Positions 31,148-40,510 are shown, numbered from the stretch's first letter. The stretch is 64,000 bases of DNA from an uncultured Bacteroidales bacterium (GCA_902765485.1 CACWZZ010000005.1:1-64000); one strand, 5' to 3'. Numbers and translations: made by a program. The notes: generated by a model from the sequence alone, not told the origin.

Positions 31148-33955
31148 ATGAGAAAAATAGGTTTCATATTGTCATTATTGGCATACAGCATAGTCTCATG
31201 GGCAGTACCGGCTACGCCCTACCCTATTGTGCGCCATTTACCAGACGGGAAGACAGACACGGTCTATCTGCGTGGAGATGAGAATTACCATTTCTACACC
31301 GATTTGCGCGGGCATCGGATAACCGTAGCCGGAGAAGAAAACGAGGACGAGGGTACGCCCAAAGCGATGCATGCTCCGCGGAAAATGCAAATGGACTATT
31401 CCTATGTCCCTTCAAGCGGCAAGGTGCGCATACCTGTCATTCTAGTCAATTTCAAAGACCTGAGTTTCAGTTTAGCAAACGCCAAAGAGCAGTTTGACGA
31501 CTTATTCAACGGCTCAGGCGGCAGCAATCCCAATGCGACGGGTTCTGTACACAATTACTATATCGCTTCTTCGGACAGCGCTTTGGACTTGGAGTATGAG
31601 GTATTCGGTCCATATACCCTGAGCCGGGAGATGGCATATTATGGTCAGAACCGCACATCGGGAAGTTACACAGACCATAATGTGCACGCGCGCGAATTAG
31701 TGCTGGAAGCCGCATATATAGCAGAGGAAGCCGGTGTGGATTTTAGCCGGTTTGACAACAACAACGATGGCTATATAGATAATGTGTCTATAGTCGTGGC
31801 GGGCTATAACGAAGCGGAGGGCGGCGCAGCGAATACGATCTGGCCCCATTACAGCTCGCTCAACGGCTCCAACCGGTATAGCGGAAAATATATTGGCGGC
31901 TACCTCATGATCTCCGAATACCGCAGCAGCGGCGGCAAGGTACAAACGGGAATAGGTACCTATTGCCATGAGTTCGGTCATGCCTTGGGTCTGCCGGATC
32001 TATATGACACCGAGCAATCGGATCGCTATACCGTAGGCGAATGGGATATCATGTGCTCCGGAAGCTACAACAATAACGGCTCAACTCCCCCTTCCTTCAC
32101 TGCTTTTGAGCGATTCATGTTAGGATGGCTGGTGCCGGAACAGATCACCACCGCCGGAATGCGGATCTTAGAGCCGATCGAGAGCAGCAACAAAGCATAC
32201 TTGATCGCCCTAAAGACTCATAATCTAAGTCCCGATTCCCCTAATCCTACCGAGTTCTTCCTGATAGAGAATCGACAAAAAGTAGGATGGGACGCCGGCA
32301 AAGAAGCACTGGTCGCACCCGGTATGCTAATATCGCACATTAATTTCAATCAGACAAGGTGGACTTATAACACGTTCAACAACTACTCTCCGCTGGGATT
32401 TGATATAGTGAGTGCGGGCTCCAATTCCCCTACCTCCAGTTCGTCAGCCGATGTCTTTCCCGGCACTACACGACGCACATCGTGGACACCTAAATTCTAC
32501 GATGGGAGTACCATAGACAGCTTGACTTTCACGCAGATCCGTCAACGTCCGGACGGAAGTGTGTCCATGCAGGTAGGCGGTAGCGAAGAAACGATGCTGC
32601 GATTCGACAAAGAGAGCGTAGAGATGGAGACGTCTTACGATAATGGTCCTGTGAAATATGACACCGCGGACGCCGTTCTCTACGTGCCTGCGATGCAGCA
32701 CGAAGCCATACGGATATTTGTGTCAAGCCGATCATTCCGTTTCAGCCCCGACGGAGGTAAAGAATGGTACAACTACGGCGACACGGCAGAAATAGCCGTA
32801 CCATCCGATAGCGCATTTACTATTCCTATAAAGGGGATGTTCCTGCCGAGCAGGAAAAATTGCGACTACTCCTATGCTTTTCTTTCCGCCGAGACTACAG
32901 ATGGAGAGATAGGTACTCAGTTGACCTTAGCCGGTCGCGCGCCGAGACCTACCTATATCACCACTCCGGTAATAGACTCCGTTAGCAACCTGACGTCCAC
33001 ATCCTTTACTCTGGCTTGGGAGCCTCAGGAAGATGCGGATCTATATTACTATATGCTATACACTGTCAGCGAAGGCGAGAGTGAAGAAGTTGAGTCGTTC
33101 GATGATTTCAACAACATGGATGCTATTCGCGAGAAAGGATGGAATGCCAATTTCACCAATATTCAGTCCACCTACGCTAAATCCGGCAAGGCACTGCTCT
33201 TTGAGAAGACGGGAGAGTATATTGAATCGCCCTATTATTTCTACGCCCCCGCAGCCATTACGCTATGGATCAGCAATAACTACACGCCCAACAGCGTAGG
33301 CGAAGAAACAGGCGGTACGTTGGTATTAAGCGGATCGAAAGATGGTTCCCGATGGGATGCCATCACCTCTATTTACATCCAGCGCACCACGCGCAATACA
33401 ATACGTACGATCGAGTTGGACAGCGCCAAAGAATGGCATCAATTCCGATTGACTTACACCCATATAGGCGGCAAAGGGGGGACAGCCGTGGACGAATGGA
33501 CTGCGCATTTGAATCGGCATATAGAGTATATATACCAATTAAAAGAATACTATAAAAGCGGCACAAGTAGCAGTATAGCCTTCCGCGACCTGCAGCCGGC
33601 AACCACGTATTACTACTCCATGCAAGCCGTTGAAGAAAAAGGTTGCGAGCCGCACTATAGTGCCCTGAGCGCCCCATACGCAGTACGTACGCCGGAAAAG
33701 GAAGGCAACCCACGGCTGAAAATCGTTCGCACCGGCACAGGACAATACTCCGCAATACTGCCGGAACCGGCAGACGGAAAGCACTATATAGGAATATATA
33801 CCTATACCGGACGGCTACTCCAACAGCTAACCCCAGCCAATGGGACAACTACCATTATATTGCCCCACCTGCCGGAAGGACAAGTATTCCTGGTAAAATA
33901 CTACTATGGCAAAATGGGCAGGAAAGATCTGAACGCCAAGATAGTATCTTATTAA
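31148..33955 (+). CDS. secreted M6-family metalloprotease with type IX-like C-terminus
   Basis: Exported zinc protease of the immune-inhibitor-A (M6) family, 935 residues. Signal peptide MRKIGFILSLLAYSIVSWA. The catalytic domain (about 90-350) has the zinc motif HEFGHALGLPD (His274, Glu275, His278) and the downstream Met-turn region WDIMCSGSYNNNG. Fibronectin-III-like modules follow (LTSTSFTLAWEPQEDADLYYYMLYT, IAFRDLQPATTYYYSMQAVEE are typical phrases). The C-terminal 80 residues look like a type IX secretion sorting domain (YTYTGRLLQQL, LPEGQVFLVKYY, ending AKIVSY). It is followed after 32 bp by a C10 cysteine protease. Function: protein degradation outside the cell, possibly host or dietary protein. 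Confidence 0.9.
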   Translation: MRKIGFILSLLAYSIVSWAVPATPYPIVRHLPDGKTDTVYLRGDENYHFYTDLRGHRITVAGEENEDEGTPKAMHAPRKMQMDYSYVPSSGKVRIPVILVNFKDLSFSLANAKEQFDDLFNGSGGSNPNATGSVHNYYIASSDSALDLEYEVFGPYTLSREMAYYGQNRTSGSYTDHNVHARELVLEAAYIAEEAGVDFSRFDNNNDGYIDNVSIVVAGYNEAEGGAANTIWPHYSSLNGSNRYSGKYIGGYLMISEYRSSGGKVQTGIGTYCHEFGHALGLPDLYDTEQSDRYTVGEWDIMCSGSYNNNGSTPPSFTAFERFMLGWLVPEQITTAGMRILEPIESSNKAYLIALKTHNLSPDSPNPTEFFLIENRQKVGWDAGKEALVAPGMLISHINFNQTRWTYNTFNNYSPLGFDIVSAGSNSPTSSSSADVFPGTTRRTSWTPKFYDGSTIDSLTFTQIRQRPDGSVSMQVGGSEETMLRFDKESVEMETSYDNGPVKYDTADAVLYVPAMQHEAIRIFVSSRSFRFSPDGGKEWYNYGDTAEIAVPSDSAFTIPIKGMFLPSRKNCDYSYAFLSAETTDGEIGTQLTLAGRAPRPTYITTPVIDSVSNLTSTSFTLAWEPQEDADLYYYMLYTVSEGESEEVESFDDFNNMDAIREKGWNANFTNIQSTYAKSGKALLFEKTGEYIESPYYFYAPAAITLWISNNYTPNSVGEETGGTLVLSGSKDGSRWDAITSIYIQRTTRNTIRTIELDSAKEWHQFRLTYTHIGGKGGTAVDEWTAHLNRHIEYIYQLKEYYKSGTSSSIAFRDLQPATTYYYSMQAVEEKGCEPHYSALSAPYAVRTPEKEGNPRLKIVRTGTGQYSAILPEPADGKHYIGIYTYTGRLLQQLTPANGTTTIILPHLPEGQVFLVKYYYGKMGRKDLNAKIVSY

Positions 33956-33987
33956 CAAGTTCAATAACAAATAAAACATATAACATT

Positions 33988-35058
33988 ATGAAGCACTATT
34001 TACTAACCCTTGTGGTATTGGTATCGGCAAGTATCACGATGTGTGCCAAGACACTTCAACCTGTGTATTTTGATGATCCTACTATGGACATCCATTCCAC
34101 ATCCCTAACACCGGAGCAACGCAGTTTCTATGCCCGCTACATCCATGCAATGGAGCAGATGGACCAAGGAGCAGACGCAGCAGACTTTTTTGTACTGGAA
34201 CATGCAGAAGCAGACGATGCGGTAGAACCATTATTGGGCAATATCACTTACGACCAAGGAGCACCATACAACAATAAATGCCCTTATCTGAACGGCGGTC
34301 GCGCCGTAACAGGATGCGTTGCAACAGCGATGGCGCAAGTGATGCGGTATTACAAATATCCGGCTCACGGAACAGGAACATTCACCTATACGGGCGGCAA
34401 TGACGGCGCCAAAACGATCAATCTGGAGGACTATCCGTTCGACTGGGCTAATATGCTGGAGAGCTATCAAGGCAATTATACGCAAAAACAAGCAGACGCC
34501 GTAGCAACACTGATGCTGATGTGCGGCGCTTCGCTGAGTATGAACTATTCCAAAGACGGTAGCGGAGCCGATTTGGCGAAGATGGATGGTTTGCTGAAAA
34601 ATAATTTCGGCTACAGCAATAAAGTTAGTTTTATCAGCTCAAAGAATAGTTCCAACCCGGAAGAAACTATTTTCTACTGGGGCGAAGATGCTGTCCGTCC
34701 TGAATTAGCAGCCGGTCATCCGGTGATTTTTGCCGGTTTCCCTGCTATAGGCCAAACAGGTCATTGCTTCGTAGTGGATGGTTACAAAGTGATCGATGGC
34801 GAATATTACTATCACGTAAACTGGGGTTGGGGCGGTCATGGAAACTCGTATTGCTTGCTCACGAGACTGCAATACGAGGGCGATAACTACTCCGGCTACA
34901 ATCTGCAAATGGTATATAATATATACCCGGCAGGTTCACAAGGGATTGAAGAAACAAAATCCGACGATATTCAAGCCAATAAAATCCTGCGCGATGGTCA
35001 ATTATTGATAGAGCGCAACGATAGAGAATATACGCCTCAAGGTGCTCGTGTTCGTTAA
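33988..35058 (+). CDS. secreted C10-family cysteine protease (streptopain-like)
   Basis: The 356 residues begin with a signal peptide (MKHYLLTLVVLVSASITMCA). A short propeptide leads to the C10 peptidase domain with Cys110 in GCVATAMAQVMRYYKYP, His259 in TGHCFVVDGYK and the WGWGGHGNSYC strand typical of streptopain. The last 30 residues (NKILRDGQLLIERNDREYT, then PQGARVR) match a type IX sorting domain, so the enzyme is probably anchored to or released at the surface. It lacks the additional domains of long C10 proteases. Co-transcription with the M6 protease suggests a joint proteolytic set. Confidence 0.93.
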   Translation: MKHYLLTLVVLVSASITMCAKTLQPVYFDDPTMDIHSTSLTPEQRSFYARYIHAMEQMDQGADAADFFVLEHAEADDAVEPLLGNITYDQGAPYNNKCPYLNGGRAVTGCVATAMAQVMRYYKYPAHGTGTFTYTGGNDGAKTINLEDYPFDWANMLESYQGNYTQKQADAVATLMLMCGASLSMNYSKDGSGADLAKMDGLLKNNFGYSNKVSFISSKNSSNPEETIFYWGEDAVRPELAAGHPVIFAGFPAIGQTGHCFVVDGYKVIDGEYYYHVNWGWGGHGNSYCLLTRLQYEGDNYSGYNLQMVYNIYPAGSQGIEETKSDDIQANKILRDGQLLIERNDREYTPQGARVR

Positions 35059-35105
35059 GACGAGCGCACGCCCCATTTTACACCACAATTTTATTAAATT
35101 GTTAA

Positions 35106-35139
35106 TAACTCGCGTAAGTCATTGAATTTACGCGAGTTA
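35106..35139. terminator. 12-bp perfect hairpin after the C10 protease gene
   Basis: TAACTCGCGTAA (35106-35117) pairs perfectly with TTACGCGAGTTA (35128-35139) over a 10-nt loop. There is no T-tract, so it is either a factor-dependent terminator, an mRNA-stabilising end, or a protein-binding palindrome upstream of mraZ. Confidence 0.6.
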
Positions 35140-35194
35140 TTGCATCTATGCCGATGTAAAAAAGCTGTTGATAAAACAATTAATAATTTTTTTC

Positions 35195-35210
35195 GTGGGG
35201 AAATGTGGGG
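35195..35210 (+). promoter_or_regulatory. MraZ box: two GTGGGG repeats 10 bp apart
   Basis: GTGGGG occurs at 35195-35200 and 35205-35210. MraZ is known to bind TGGGN repeats one helical turn apart upstream of its own gene. Here the second repeat occupies the place of the -33 box of the mraZ promoter. Confidence 0.8.
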
Positions 35211-35237
35211 AATATCAAATATTTTTTGTACCTTTGC
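35205..35237 (+). promoter_or_regulatory. mraZ/dcw promoter
   Basis: TACCTTTGC at 35229-35237 is a perfect -7 box. The -33 position (about 35205) reads GTGGGG, not TTTG, so the promoter overlaps the MraZ box. Confidence 0.75.
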
Positions 35238-35262
35238 AGCGAAATTCAATTAGAAGTGGTGC

Positions 35263-35721
35263 ATGAGTACTTTTATCGGAAATATTGAAGGTCGGTTGGA
35301 TGAGAAGGGACGGATATTCGTTCCGGCTGTTTATCGTAAGATCTTGGCAGAGGACGAATCCAAACGGATCGTGATGCGGCGCGACACGGACAACGAGTGC
35401 CTGATGTTCTACCCGGAGCGCGTTTGGAACGAGAAAGTGGAGCAGTTGCGTCAGACTCTGGATGAATGGGATCCGGAGGACCAGCTGATCCTGATGCAGT
35501 TCATGGCGGACGCAGAGTATTTGGAGATGGACGGTCAGGGTCGGATCCTGCTACAAAAGAAGAACTTGGAGACCATCGGAGCGCAGCAAGATGTGCTGTT
35601 CGTAGGTATGCTGAACCGTTTTGCGCTTTGGGCACCAGAGAAATTCGCAGAGAAACGGTTGAGCCAGAGCGAGTTGGCTGCACGGCTGCGGGCTAAAATG
35701 AAGAAAAAAGAGGACAAATAG
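35263..35721 (+). CDS. mraZ: transcriptional regulator MraZ
   Basis: The 152-residue, two-AbrB/SpoVT-fold DNA-binding protein that controls the division and cell-wall cluster. It begins MSTFIGNIEGRLDEKGRIFVP; the second module has ADAEYLEMDGQGRILLQ. It is first gene of the dcw cluster, with GTGGGG operator repeats in its own promoter, so negative autoregulation is likely. A 141-bp gap to rsmH contains an 11-bp CCCCC repeat. Confidence 0.95.
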   Translation: MSTFIGNIEGRLDEKGRIFVPAVYRKILAEDESKRIVMRRDTDNECLMFYPERVWNEKVEQLRQTLDEWDPEDQLILMQFMADAEYLEMDGQGRILLQKKNLETIGAQQDVLFVGMLNRFALWAPEKFAEKRLSQSELAARLRAKMKKKEDK

Positions 35722-35762
35722 GAGAGTTGTATGTCGGTAACGCCTAAGCAGCGTATCACGAA

Positions 35763-35803
35763 TAACCCCCTTATCACCCCCTAATAACCCCCTAATCACC
35801 CCC
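35763..35803 (+). repeat. 11-bp CCCCCT repeat between mraZ and rsmH
   Basis: CCCCC begins at 35766, 35777, 35788 and 35799, period 11, with unit AATMACCCCCT. It lies just downstream of the mraZ stop. Confidence 0.85.
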
Positions 35804-35862
35804 TTTTGAGAGGAAAAAGGTGAAAGGAGAAAAGTGAAAGAAAAGAAAAAAGAAAAAAATAC

Positions 35863-36876
35863 ATGGAAGCGATTTACCACATACCGGCGATGCTGAAAGA
35901 GACGATCGAGGGCTTGGCAATCAAGCCCGGGGGCGTGTATGTGGATGTCACATTCGGCGGGGGAGGACACAGCAGGGCTATATTGGAGGAAGAGATCGGA
36001 CACCTTTACTCGTTTGATCAGGATATAGAGGCGTACGAGAATGCAAAGAAAATACAAACCCCACCCCAACCCTCCCCACAAGGGGAGGGAGACGGTTCCA
36101 AAAACGGAGAAGTACCAACGCTTGCAGATAACCCGAATTGGACGTTTGTGCATAGCAATTTCAGATATCTGAAGAACTGGATGGACTATTACGGGGTGAA
36201 AGAGATAGACGGGTTGCTGGCGGATTTGGGAGTCAGTTTCCACCATTTCGACTGCCCGGAGCGAGGATTCAGTTTCCGTTTCAGCGCACCGCTGGATATG
36301 CGGATGAACCAGACGGCTAAACGGACGGCGGCAGATATTGTGAACAGTTACAGCGAGGAAGAGTTGGCGCGGATCTTCTGGCTTTACGGCGAGATGAAGA
36401 ACGGGAGGGGCATCGCAAGGAATATATGCAAGGCTCGTTCTCAAAAGCCGATTTTACGGACAGAGGAGCTGATCAACGCCGCGCTGCACATCCAGATAAA
36501 TCCGCCATGTATGGCGGATACAAAGGAAATGGAGATCCCGGCGCAGTACAAGAAGGATCTGGCGCGGCTGTTTCAGGCGCTGCGGATCGAGGTGAACGAC
36601 GAGATGGGAGCATTGCGGGAGATGCTGGTTGCCGCACGAGATCTGCTGAAACCCGGCGGAAGAATTGCGATACTGACTTATCACTCGCTGGAGGACCGGC
36701 TGGTGAAGAATTTTCTGCGGAGCGGAAACTTGGAAGGGACGATAGAAAAAGACTTTTACGGGAACGCGATCACTCCGTTTGATGTCATCGAGAAAGGGCG
36801 AGTAGCCAGCGAGGATGAAGTAGAACGGAACCCGCGTAGCCGGAGTGCGAAATTACGAGTAGCAGAGCGGAAATAA
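35863..36876 (+). CDS. rsmH: 16S rRNA (cytosine-1402-N4)-methyltransferase
   Basis: SAM-dependent methyltransferase that modifies C1402 in the ribosomal P site. N-terminus YHIPAMLKETIEGL, SAM motif YVDVTFGGGGHSRAIL (about 26-41), catalytic region DGLLADLGVSFHHFD and C-terminal AILTYHSLEDRLVKNFL and NPRSRSAKLRVAE. Compared with the usual family there is an extra stretch of about 25 residues after the helix EAYENAKK, caused by a GC-rich palindromic insert at 36057-36089 (IQTPPQPSPQGEGDG). The stop TAA overlaps the ftsL start. Confidence 0.95.
   Translation: MEAIYHIPAMLKETIEGLAIKPGGVYVDVTFGGGGHSRAILEEEIGHLYSFDQDIEAYENAKKIQTPPQPSPQGEGDGSKNGEVPTLADNPNWTFVHSNFRYLKNWMDYYGVKEIDGLLADLGVSFHHFDCPERGFSFRFSAPLDMRMNQTAKRTAADIVNSYSEEELARIFWLYGEMKNGRGIARNICKARSQKPILRTEELINAALHIQINPPCMADTKEMEIPAQYKKDLARLFQALRIEVNDEMGALREMLVAARDLLKPGGRIAILTYHSLEDRLVKNFLRSGNLEGTIEKDFYGNAITPFDVIEKGRVASEDEVERNPRSRSAKLRVAERK
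36057..36089 (+). repeat. CCCTCCCC/GGGGAGGG palindromic insert in rsmH
   Basis: CCCTCCCC (36070-36077) and GGGGAGGG (36082-36089) form a perfect 8-bp stem with loop ACAA, preceded by CCCCACCCCAA. Related elements lie in murD and murG. Confidence 0.85.
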
Positions 36877-37202
36877 TGGCAGATGCGCATGACATACAGA
36901 GTTGGCTGAACGGAGACAAGCTCCGGAGCCGGAAAATCAGAGAACAATATCCTCTGATCGGGCTGATTGTGGCGCTGCTGTTTCTGTATATTCTGACCGG
37001 GTACCAAGCCGGCAAACAACAACACCGGTTGACGGACACCAAGAAAGAAATGCTGGACGCCAAATTCCGATACATGACTATCAGCGCACAGCTGACCAAC
37101 ACAACACGTCAGTCGCAGATCATTCAGGCGCTGCGCGAAAACGGCAGCACGCTGCAAGAAAATACCAAACCACCAACCAAAATCCTTAACTATTATGAGT
37201 GA
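36876..37202 (+). CDS. ftsL: FtsL-like cell division protein
   Basis: The 108-residue single-pass membrane protein has a basic N-terminal tail, a transmembrane segment (LIGLIVALLFLYILTGY, about 27-43) and a periplasmic coiled coil (QQHRLTDTKKEMLDAKFRYM). This size and topology, and its place between rsmH and ftsI, identify it as the FtsL component of the divisome, since sequence similarity within the family is low. It overlaps both neighbours (1 bp with rsmH, 8 bp with ftsI). Confidence 0.85.
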   Translation: MADAHDIQSWLNGDKLRSRKIREQYPLIGLIVALLFLYILTGYQAGKQQHRLTDTKKEMLDAKFRYMTISAQLTNTTRQSQIIQALRENGSTLQENTKPPTKILNYYE

Positions 37203-38988
37203 CGAACAACGAAACACGGTATGGCGATTCGCCATCATTTTCACGATCATTACCCTGGGTTTCATCGCCGTATTGGGTAAAATCATTTACATTCAGTCCG
37301 TGGAACGGGACGAATGGCTGAAAGTAGCAGAGAAACAAGTGCCGACGCTGAAGCCGATTGCTGCGACAAGAGGCAATATCCTGGATTGCAACGGACGACT
37401 GCTGGCAAGCAGTATGCCGCAGTATTATATTTATATGGATACGCGCGTGCCCGCGTTGCACGAGAAAAAAGGCGAACTTTTTTACGCGCATATAGACACG
37501 CTGGCGCTGGATCTGGCGAATATAATAGGCGATCGCAGTCAGGCGGAGTACAAAACGCGTATCGTCAATGCTTACCGCAAAGGCGAGAAACGGCTTCGCG
37601 TGTGCGAGCACCGGATCAATTACCTGCAGCGGCAGGAGCTGGAACAGAACACGCTGATCAAAAAAGGCAAATACAAGAGCGGTATTTTCTTTGAGGACCA
37701 GCACCGTCGGATCAAGCCTTACGGCGTTCTGGCAAGCCGCACGATCGGTAGTATTTACGGCGAAGGCGGAGGCGGCAACTCGGGACTGGAGAAGCGTTTC
37801 GACCAAGAGCTGCGCGGCGAAGACGGCATGAGCAGCATTCAGAAAATCGGCGGCAGGTACGAGTCGGTGACCGTGGAAGAAGCCAAAGACGGAATGGACG
37901 TGGTGACCACGATTGACGCCAATTTGCAGGACATTGTGGAGAATGCGCTGCTGGTGAAGACGGCGGAGCGGAATGCCAAATGGGGCTGCTGCATACTGAT
38001 GGAGACGCAGACCGGCTACATCCGCGCGATCGCGAACCTCGACCGTTCGGAAGACGGGCAATACTACGAGGCGCAGAACCACGCCGTGCAACGCGTGGAG
38101 CCGGGTTCGACATTCAAGACCATTGCGCTGGTCGCGGCTCTGGACGACGGCAAGATCAAGATCAGCGACACGGTGAGCGTGAGCCGGAAACCGTGGCAGT
38201 ATTTCACGGTCAAGCATACCGACGCCCACCCGATGGATACGCTGCTGACCGTACGATCGGCATTGGCTGTTTCAAGTAATATCGCGCTGGCGAAACTGAT
38301 CACGCGGAGTTACGAAGGTTCGGCGAAGAAATTCGTGCGGCGGATCGAGCGAATGGGTCTGATGGACAGCGTTTATTGCGAGATTCCGGGCGCAGACAAA
38401 GTGCGGATCGACGTGCCGAAAGACACGGTGACGCTGAGCAAGATGAGTTACGGATACTCGGTGGAGATGAGCCCGATGCAGATTCTAATGTTCTACAACG
38501 CGATCGCCAACAACGGCAGAATGATGCGTCCGATGTTAGTGACCGCCATTCAGCAGAACGGCGAGATCGAGAAGAGTTTCAAGCCGGAAGTGGTCAAATC
38601 GTCCATCTGCGGCAAGCGGACCATCGAGGACATCAAAGGGGCACTGCATGACGTGGTGTGGGACAATCATTTAGGAACCGCTGCCGCCAGACTATGGAGC
38701 CGCAAAGCGCAGAGCAATCTGGTTTCGATAGCCGGCAAGACCGGAACGGCGCAGTTGATCATCCCCGGACACGGCTATTCAGGCAGACACCACCGAATGA
38801 CGTTTGTGGGTTATTTCCCGGAGGAGAACCCGCGGTACACATGTATCTGCATGATCGAGGATCCGCAATATCCGTATGACGCGGGTATGGACTGCGGTTC
38901 GACCGTGCGCGTGATAGCCGAAAAGACGATGGCTTACACGGGATGCTATGTTTATAAAGAAGGAGAAAAGAAATTAGAAAAGAGATGA
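37195..38988 (+). CDS. ftsI: peptidoglycan transpeptidase, division-specific PBP
   Basis: Class B penicillin-binding protein (597 residues) that cross-links septal peptidoglycan. One N-terminal transmembrane helix (WRFAIIFTIITLGFIAVL), the pedestal motif RGNILDCNGRLLA, then the transpeptidase domain with Ser305 in PGSTFK (SxxK), SSN (SxN) and AGKTGTAQ (KTG). It ends soon after the transpeptidase domain, with no C-terminal PASTA domain, unlike many Bacteroidota homologues of about 700 residues. It overlaps ftsL and murE. Confidence 0.94.
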   Translation: MSDEQRNTVWRFAIIFTIITLGFIAVLGKIIYIQSVERDEWLKVAEKQVPTLKPIAATRGNILDCNGRLLASSMPQYYIYMDTRVPALHEKKGELFYAHIDTLALDLANIIGDRSQAEYKTRIVNAYRKGEKRLRVCEHRINYLQRQELEQNTLIKKGKYKSGIFFEDQHRRIKPYGVLASRTIGSIYGEGGGGNSGLEKRFDQELRGEDGMSSIQKIGGRYESVTVEEAKDGMDVVTTIDANLQDIVENALLVKTAERNAKWGCCILMETQTGYIRAIANLDRSEDGQYYEAQNHAVQRVEPGSTFKTIALVAALDDGKIKISDTVSVSRKPWQYFTVKHTDAHPMDTLLTVRSALAVSSNIALAKLITRSYEGSAKKFVRRIERMGLMDSVYCEIPGADKVRIDVPKDTVTLSKMSYGYSVEMSPMQILMFYNAIANNGRMMRPMLVTAIQQNGEIEKSFKPEVVKSSICGKRTIEDIKGALHDVVWDNHLGTAAARLWSRKAQSNLVSIAGKTGTAQLIIPGHGYSGRHHRMTFVGYFPEENPRYTCICMIEDPQYPYDAGMDCGSTVRVIAEKTMAYTGCYVYKEGEKKLEKR

Positions 38989-40478
38989 TACTCAAAGAAT
39001 TACTATCGGTGATCCAGCCGATTGAGGTGATCGGTTCGACGGAGAAAGAGATCCGTGGTTTGCAATTCGACAGCCGGAAGGTGGGCGAAGGCGATGTGTT
39101 TGTTGCGCAAGTGGGCACAGCAGTAGATGGACATAGTTTCATTGATGGTTGTGTCGCCAAAGGCGCGGCAGCGGTGGTGCTTTCGGACAGAAAGTTTCTG
39201 CCGAAAGAAGCCATCAGCCATCAGAAGTCAGAAGTCAGCTATATTCTCGTGGAGAACACGGACAAGGCGCTGGGTTTGATGGCGAGCAAATGGTTCGGCG
39301 AACCGAGCAAGGCGCTGACGCTGGTGGGCGTGACCGGAACGAACGGCAAGACGACCATCGCCACCTTATTATATAAACTCGTGCGCGCGCTGGGACACAA
39401 GGCAGGTCTGCTGTCCACCGTGGTCAATTATATCGAGGACGAAGCCGTTCCAGCGACGCACACGACGCCGGACGCGATCGAGTTGAACGGTCTGTTGCGA
39501 CGGATGGTTGACGCCGGATGCGAATACGCGTTCATGGAGGTCTCCTCCCACGCCATCGCGCAGGAGCGTATCGCCGGACTGGATTTCGACGGCGCGCTGT
39601 TCACCAACCTCACACGGGATCATATCGACTACCACAAGACCTTCGATAACTACCGCGACACGAAGAAACGGCTGTTCGACGGACTGAAGAAGAGTGCGTT
39701 CGCCGTGACCAACAAAGACGACAAGAACGGACTCGTCATGACGCAAAACTGCAAGGCGACCGTACATACCTATTCCACCCGTTCGTTGGCGGATTACAAG
39801 GCGCAGATATTGGAAGAAGGGTTCGAAGGTATGATGCTGAATATCAACGGGAAAGAGGTGTTTGTACCGCTGGTAGGACGATTCAATGTGAGCAACCTGC
39901 TCTGTATCTACGGCGCAGCGCTGTGTCTGGGTTTTGAGGAGCTGGATGTGTTGCGGGTTATGAGTACGCTGAAACCCGTGAACGGGCGATTCGAGACCAT
40001 CCGCAGCCCCAAAGGCTGGACCGCGATCGTGGACTACGCCCACACGCCGGATGCTGTGGAGAACGTGATTCAGACGATTAGGGAGATCATTGGAAGTGAC
40101 AAAGGGACCAAGGACCAAGGACCAAGGAAACTGATCACAGTGATCGGTTGCGGCGGAAATCGGGACAAGGGCAAACGACCCATGATGGCGAAGATAGCGA
40201 AAGCCGGTAGCGAGCAACTGATTCTGACTTCCGATAACCCGCGTGACGAAGAGCCGGCAGATATTCTGAACGACATGAAAGCCGGTTTGACGGAAGAAGA
40301 ACTACGGAGCACGCTGGTGATCGAAGACCGCGAGGCAGCTATTCAGACCGCCTGCACGCTGGCGCAGAGCGGAGATGTGATTTTGGTTGCCGGCAAAGGC
40401 CACGAGGACTACCAGATCATCAAAGGCGTCAAACACCATTTTGACGACCATGAGGTGGTTCGCAAGTATGCGATATAA
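38985..40478 (+). CDS. murE: UDP-MurNAc-tripeptide synthetase (meso-DAP adding)
   Basis: Cytoplasmic Mur ligase that adds the third residue of the peptidoglycan stem. The ATP loop is GVTGTNGKTTIATLLY, the central domain has HTTPDAIEL and MEVSSHA, and the C-terminal domain carries DNPRDEEP, the motif associated with meso-diaminopimelate. Length 497. Two 7-bp repeat tracts lie in frame: TCAG at 39214-39241 (residues ISHQKSEVSY) and CCAAGGA at 40108-40128 (SDKGTKDQGPRK). Both fall in surface-loop positions between conserved blocks. A TTGAAAG repeat separates it from mraY. Confidence 0.95.
   Translation: MILKELLSVIQPIEVIGSTEKEIRGLQFDSRKVGEGDVFVAQVGTAVDGHSFIDGCVAKGAAAVVLSDRKFLPKEAISHQKSEVSYILVENTDKALGLMASKWFGEPSKALTLVGVTGTNGKTTIATLLYKLVRALGHKAGLLSTVVNYIEDEAVPATHTTPDAIELNGLLRRMVDAGCEYAFMEVSSHAIAQERIAGLDFDGALFTNLTRDHIDYHKTFDNYRDTKKRLFDGLKKSAFAVTNKDDKNGLVMTQNCKATVHTYSTRSLADYKAQILEEGFEGMMLNINGKEVFVPLVGRFNVSNLLCIYGAALCLGFEELDVLRVMSTLKPVNGRFETIRSPKGWTAIVDYAHTPDAVENVIQTIREIIGSDKGTKDQGPRKLITVIGCGGNRDKGKRPMMAKIAKAGSEQLILTSDNPRDEEPADILNDMKAGLTEEELRSTLVIEDREAAIQTACTLAQSGDVILVAGKGHEDYQIIKGVKHHFDDHEVVRKYAI
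39214..39241 (+). repeat. TCAG 7-bp repeat inside murE
   Basis: TCAG begins at 39214, 39221, 39228 and 39235, the same unit and period as in pepP and the CHAT protease gene. Confidence 0.92.
40108..40128 (+). repeat. CCAAGGA 7-bp repeat inside murE
   Basis: CCAAG begins at 40108, 40115 and 40122, period 7. The same unit occurs in pepP at 10671-10699. Confidence 0.88.
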
Positions 40479-40479
40479 G

Positions 40480-40507
40480 TTGAAAGTTGAAAGTTGAAAG
40501 TTGAAAG
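40480..40507 (+). repeat. TTGAAAG 7-bp repeat between murE and mraY
   Basis: TTGA begins at 40480, 40487, 40494 and 40501. The repeat fills the gap from just after the murE stop to within a few bases of the mraY ATG. The same unit lies between the kinase-AAA+ gene and clpP. Confidence 0.92.
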
Positions 40508-40510
40508 AAA

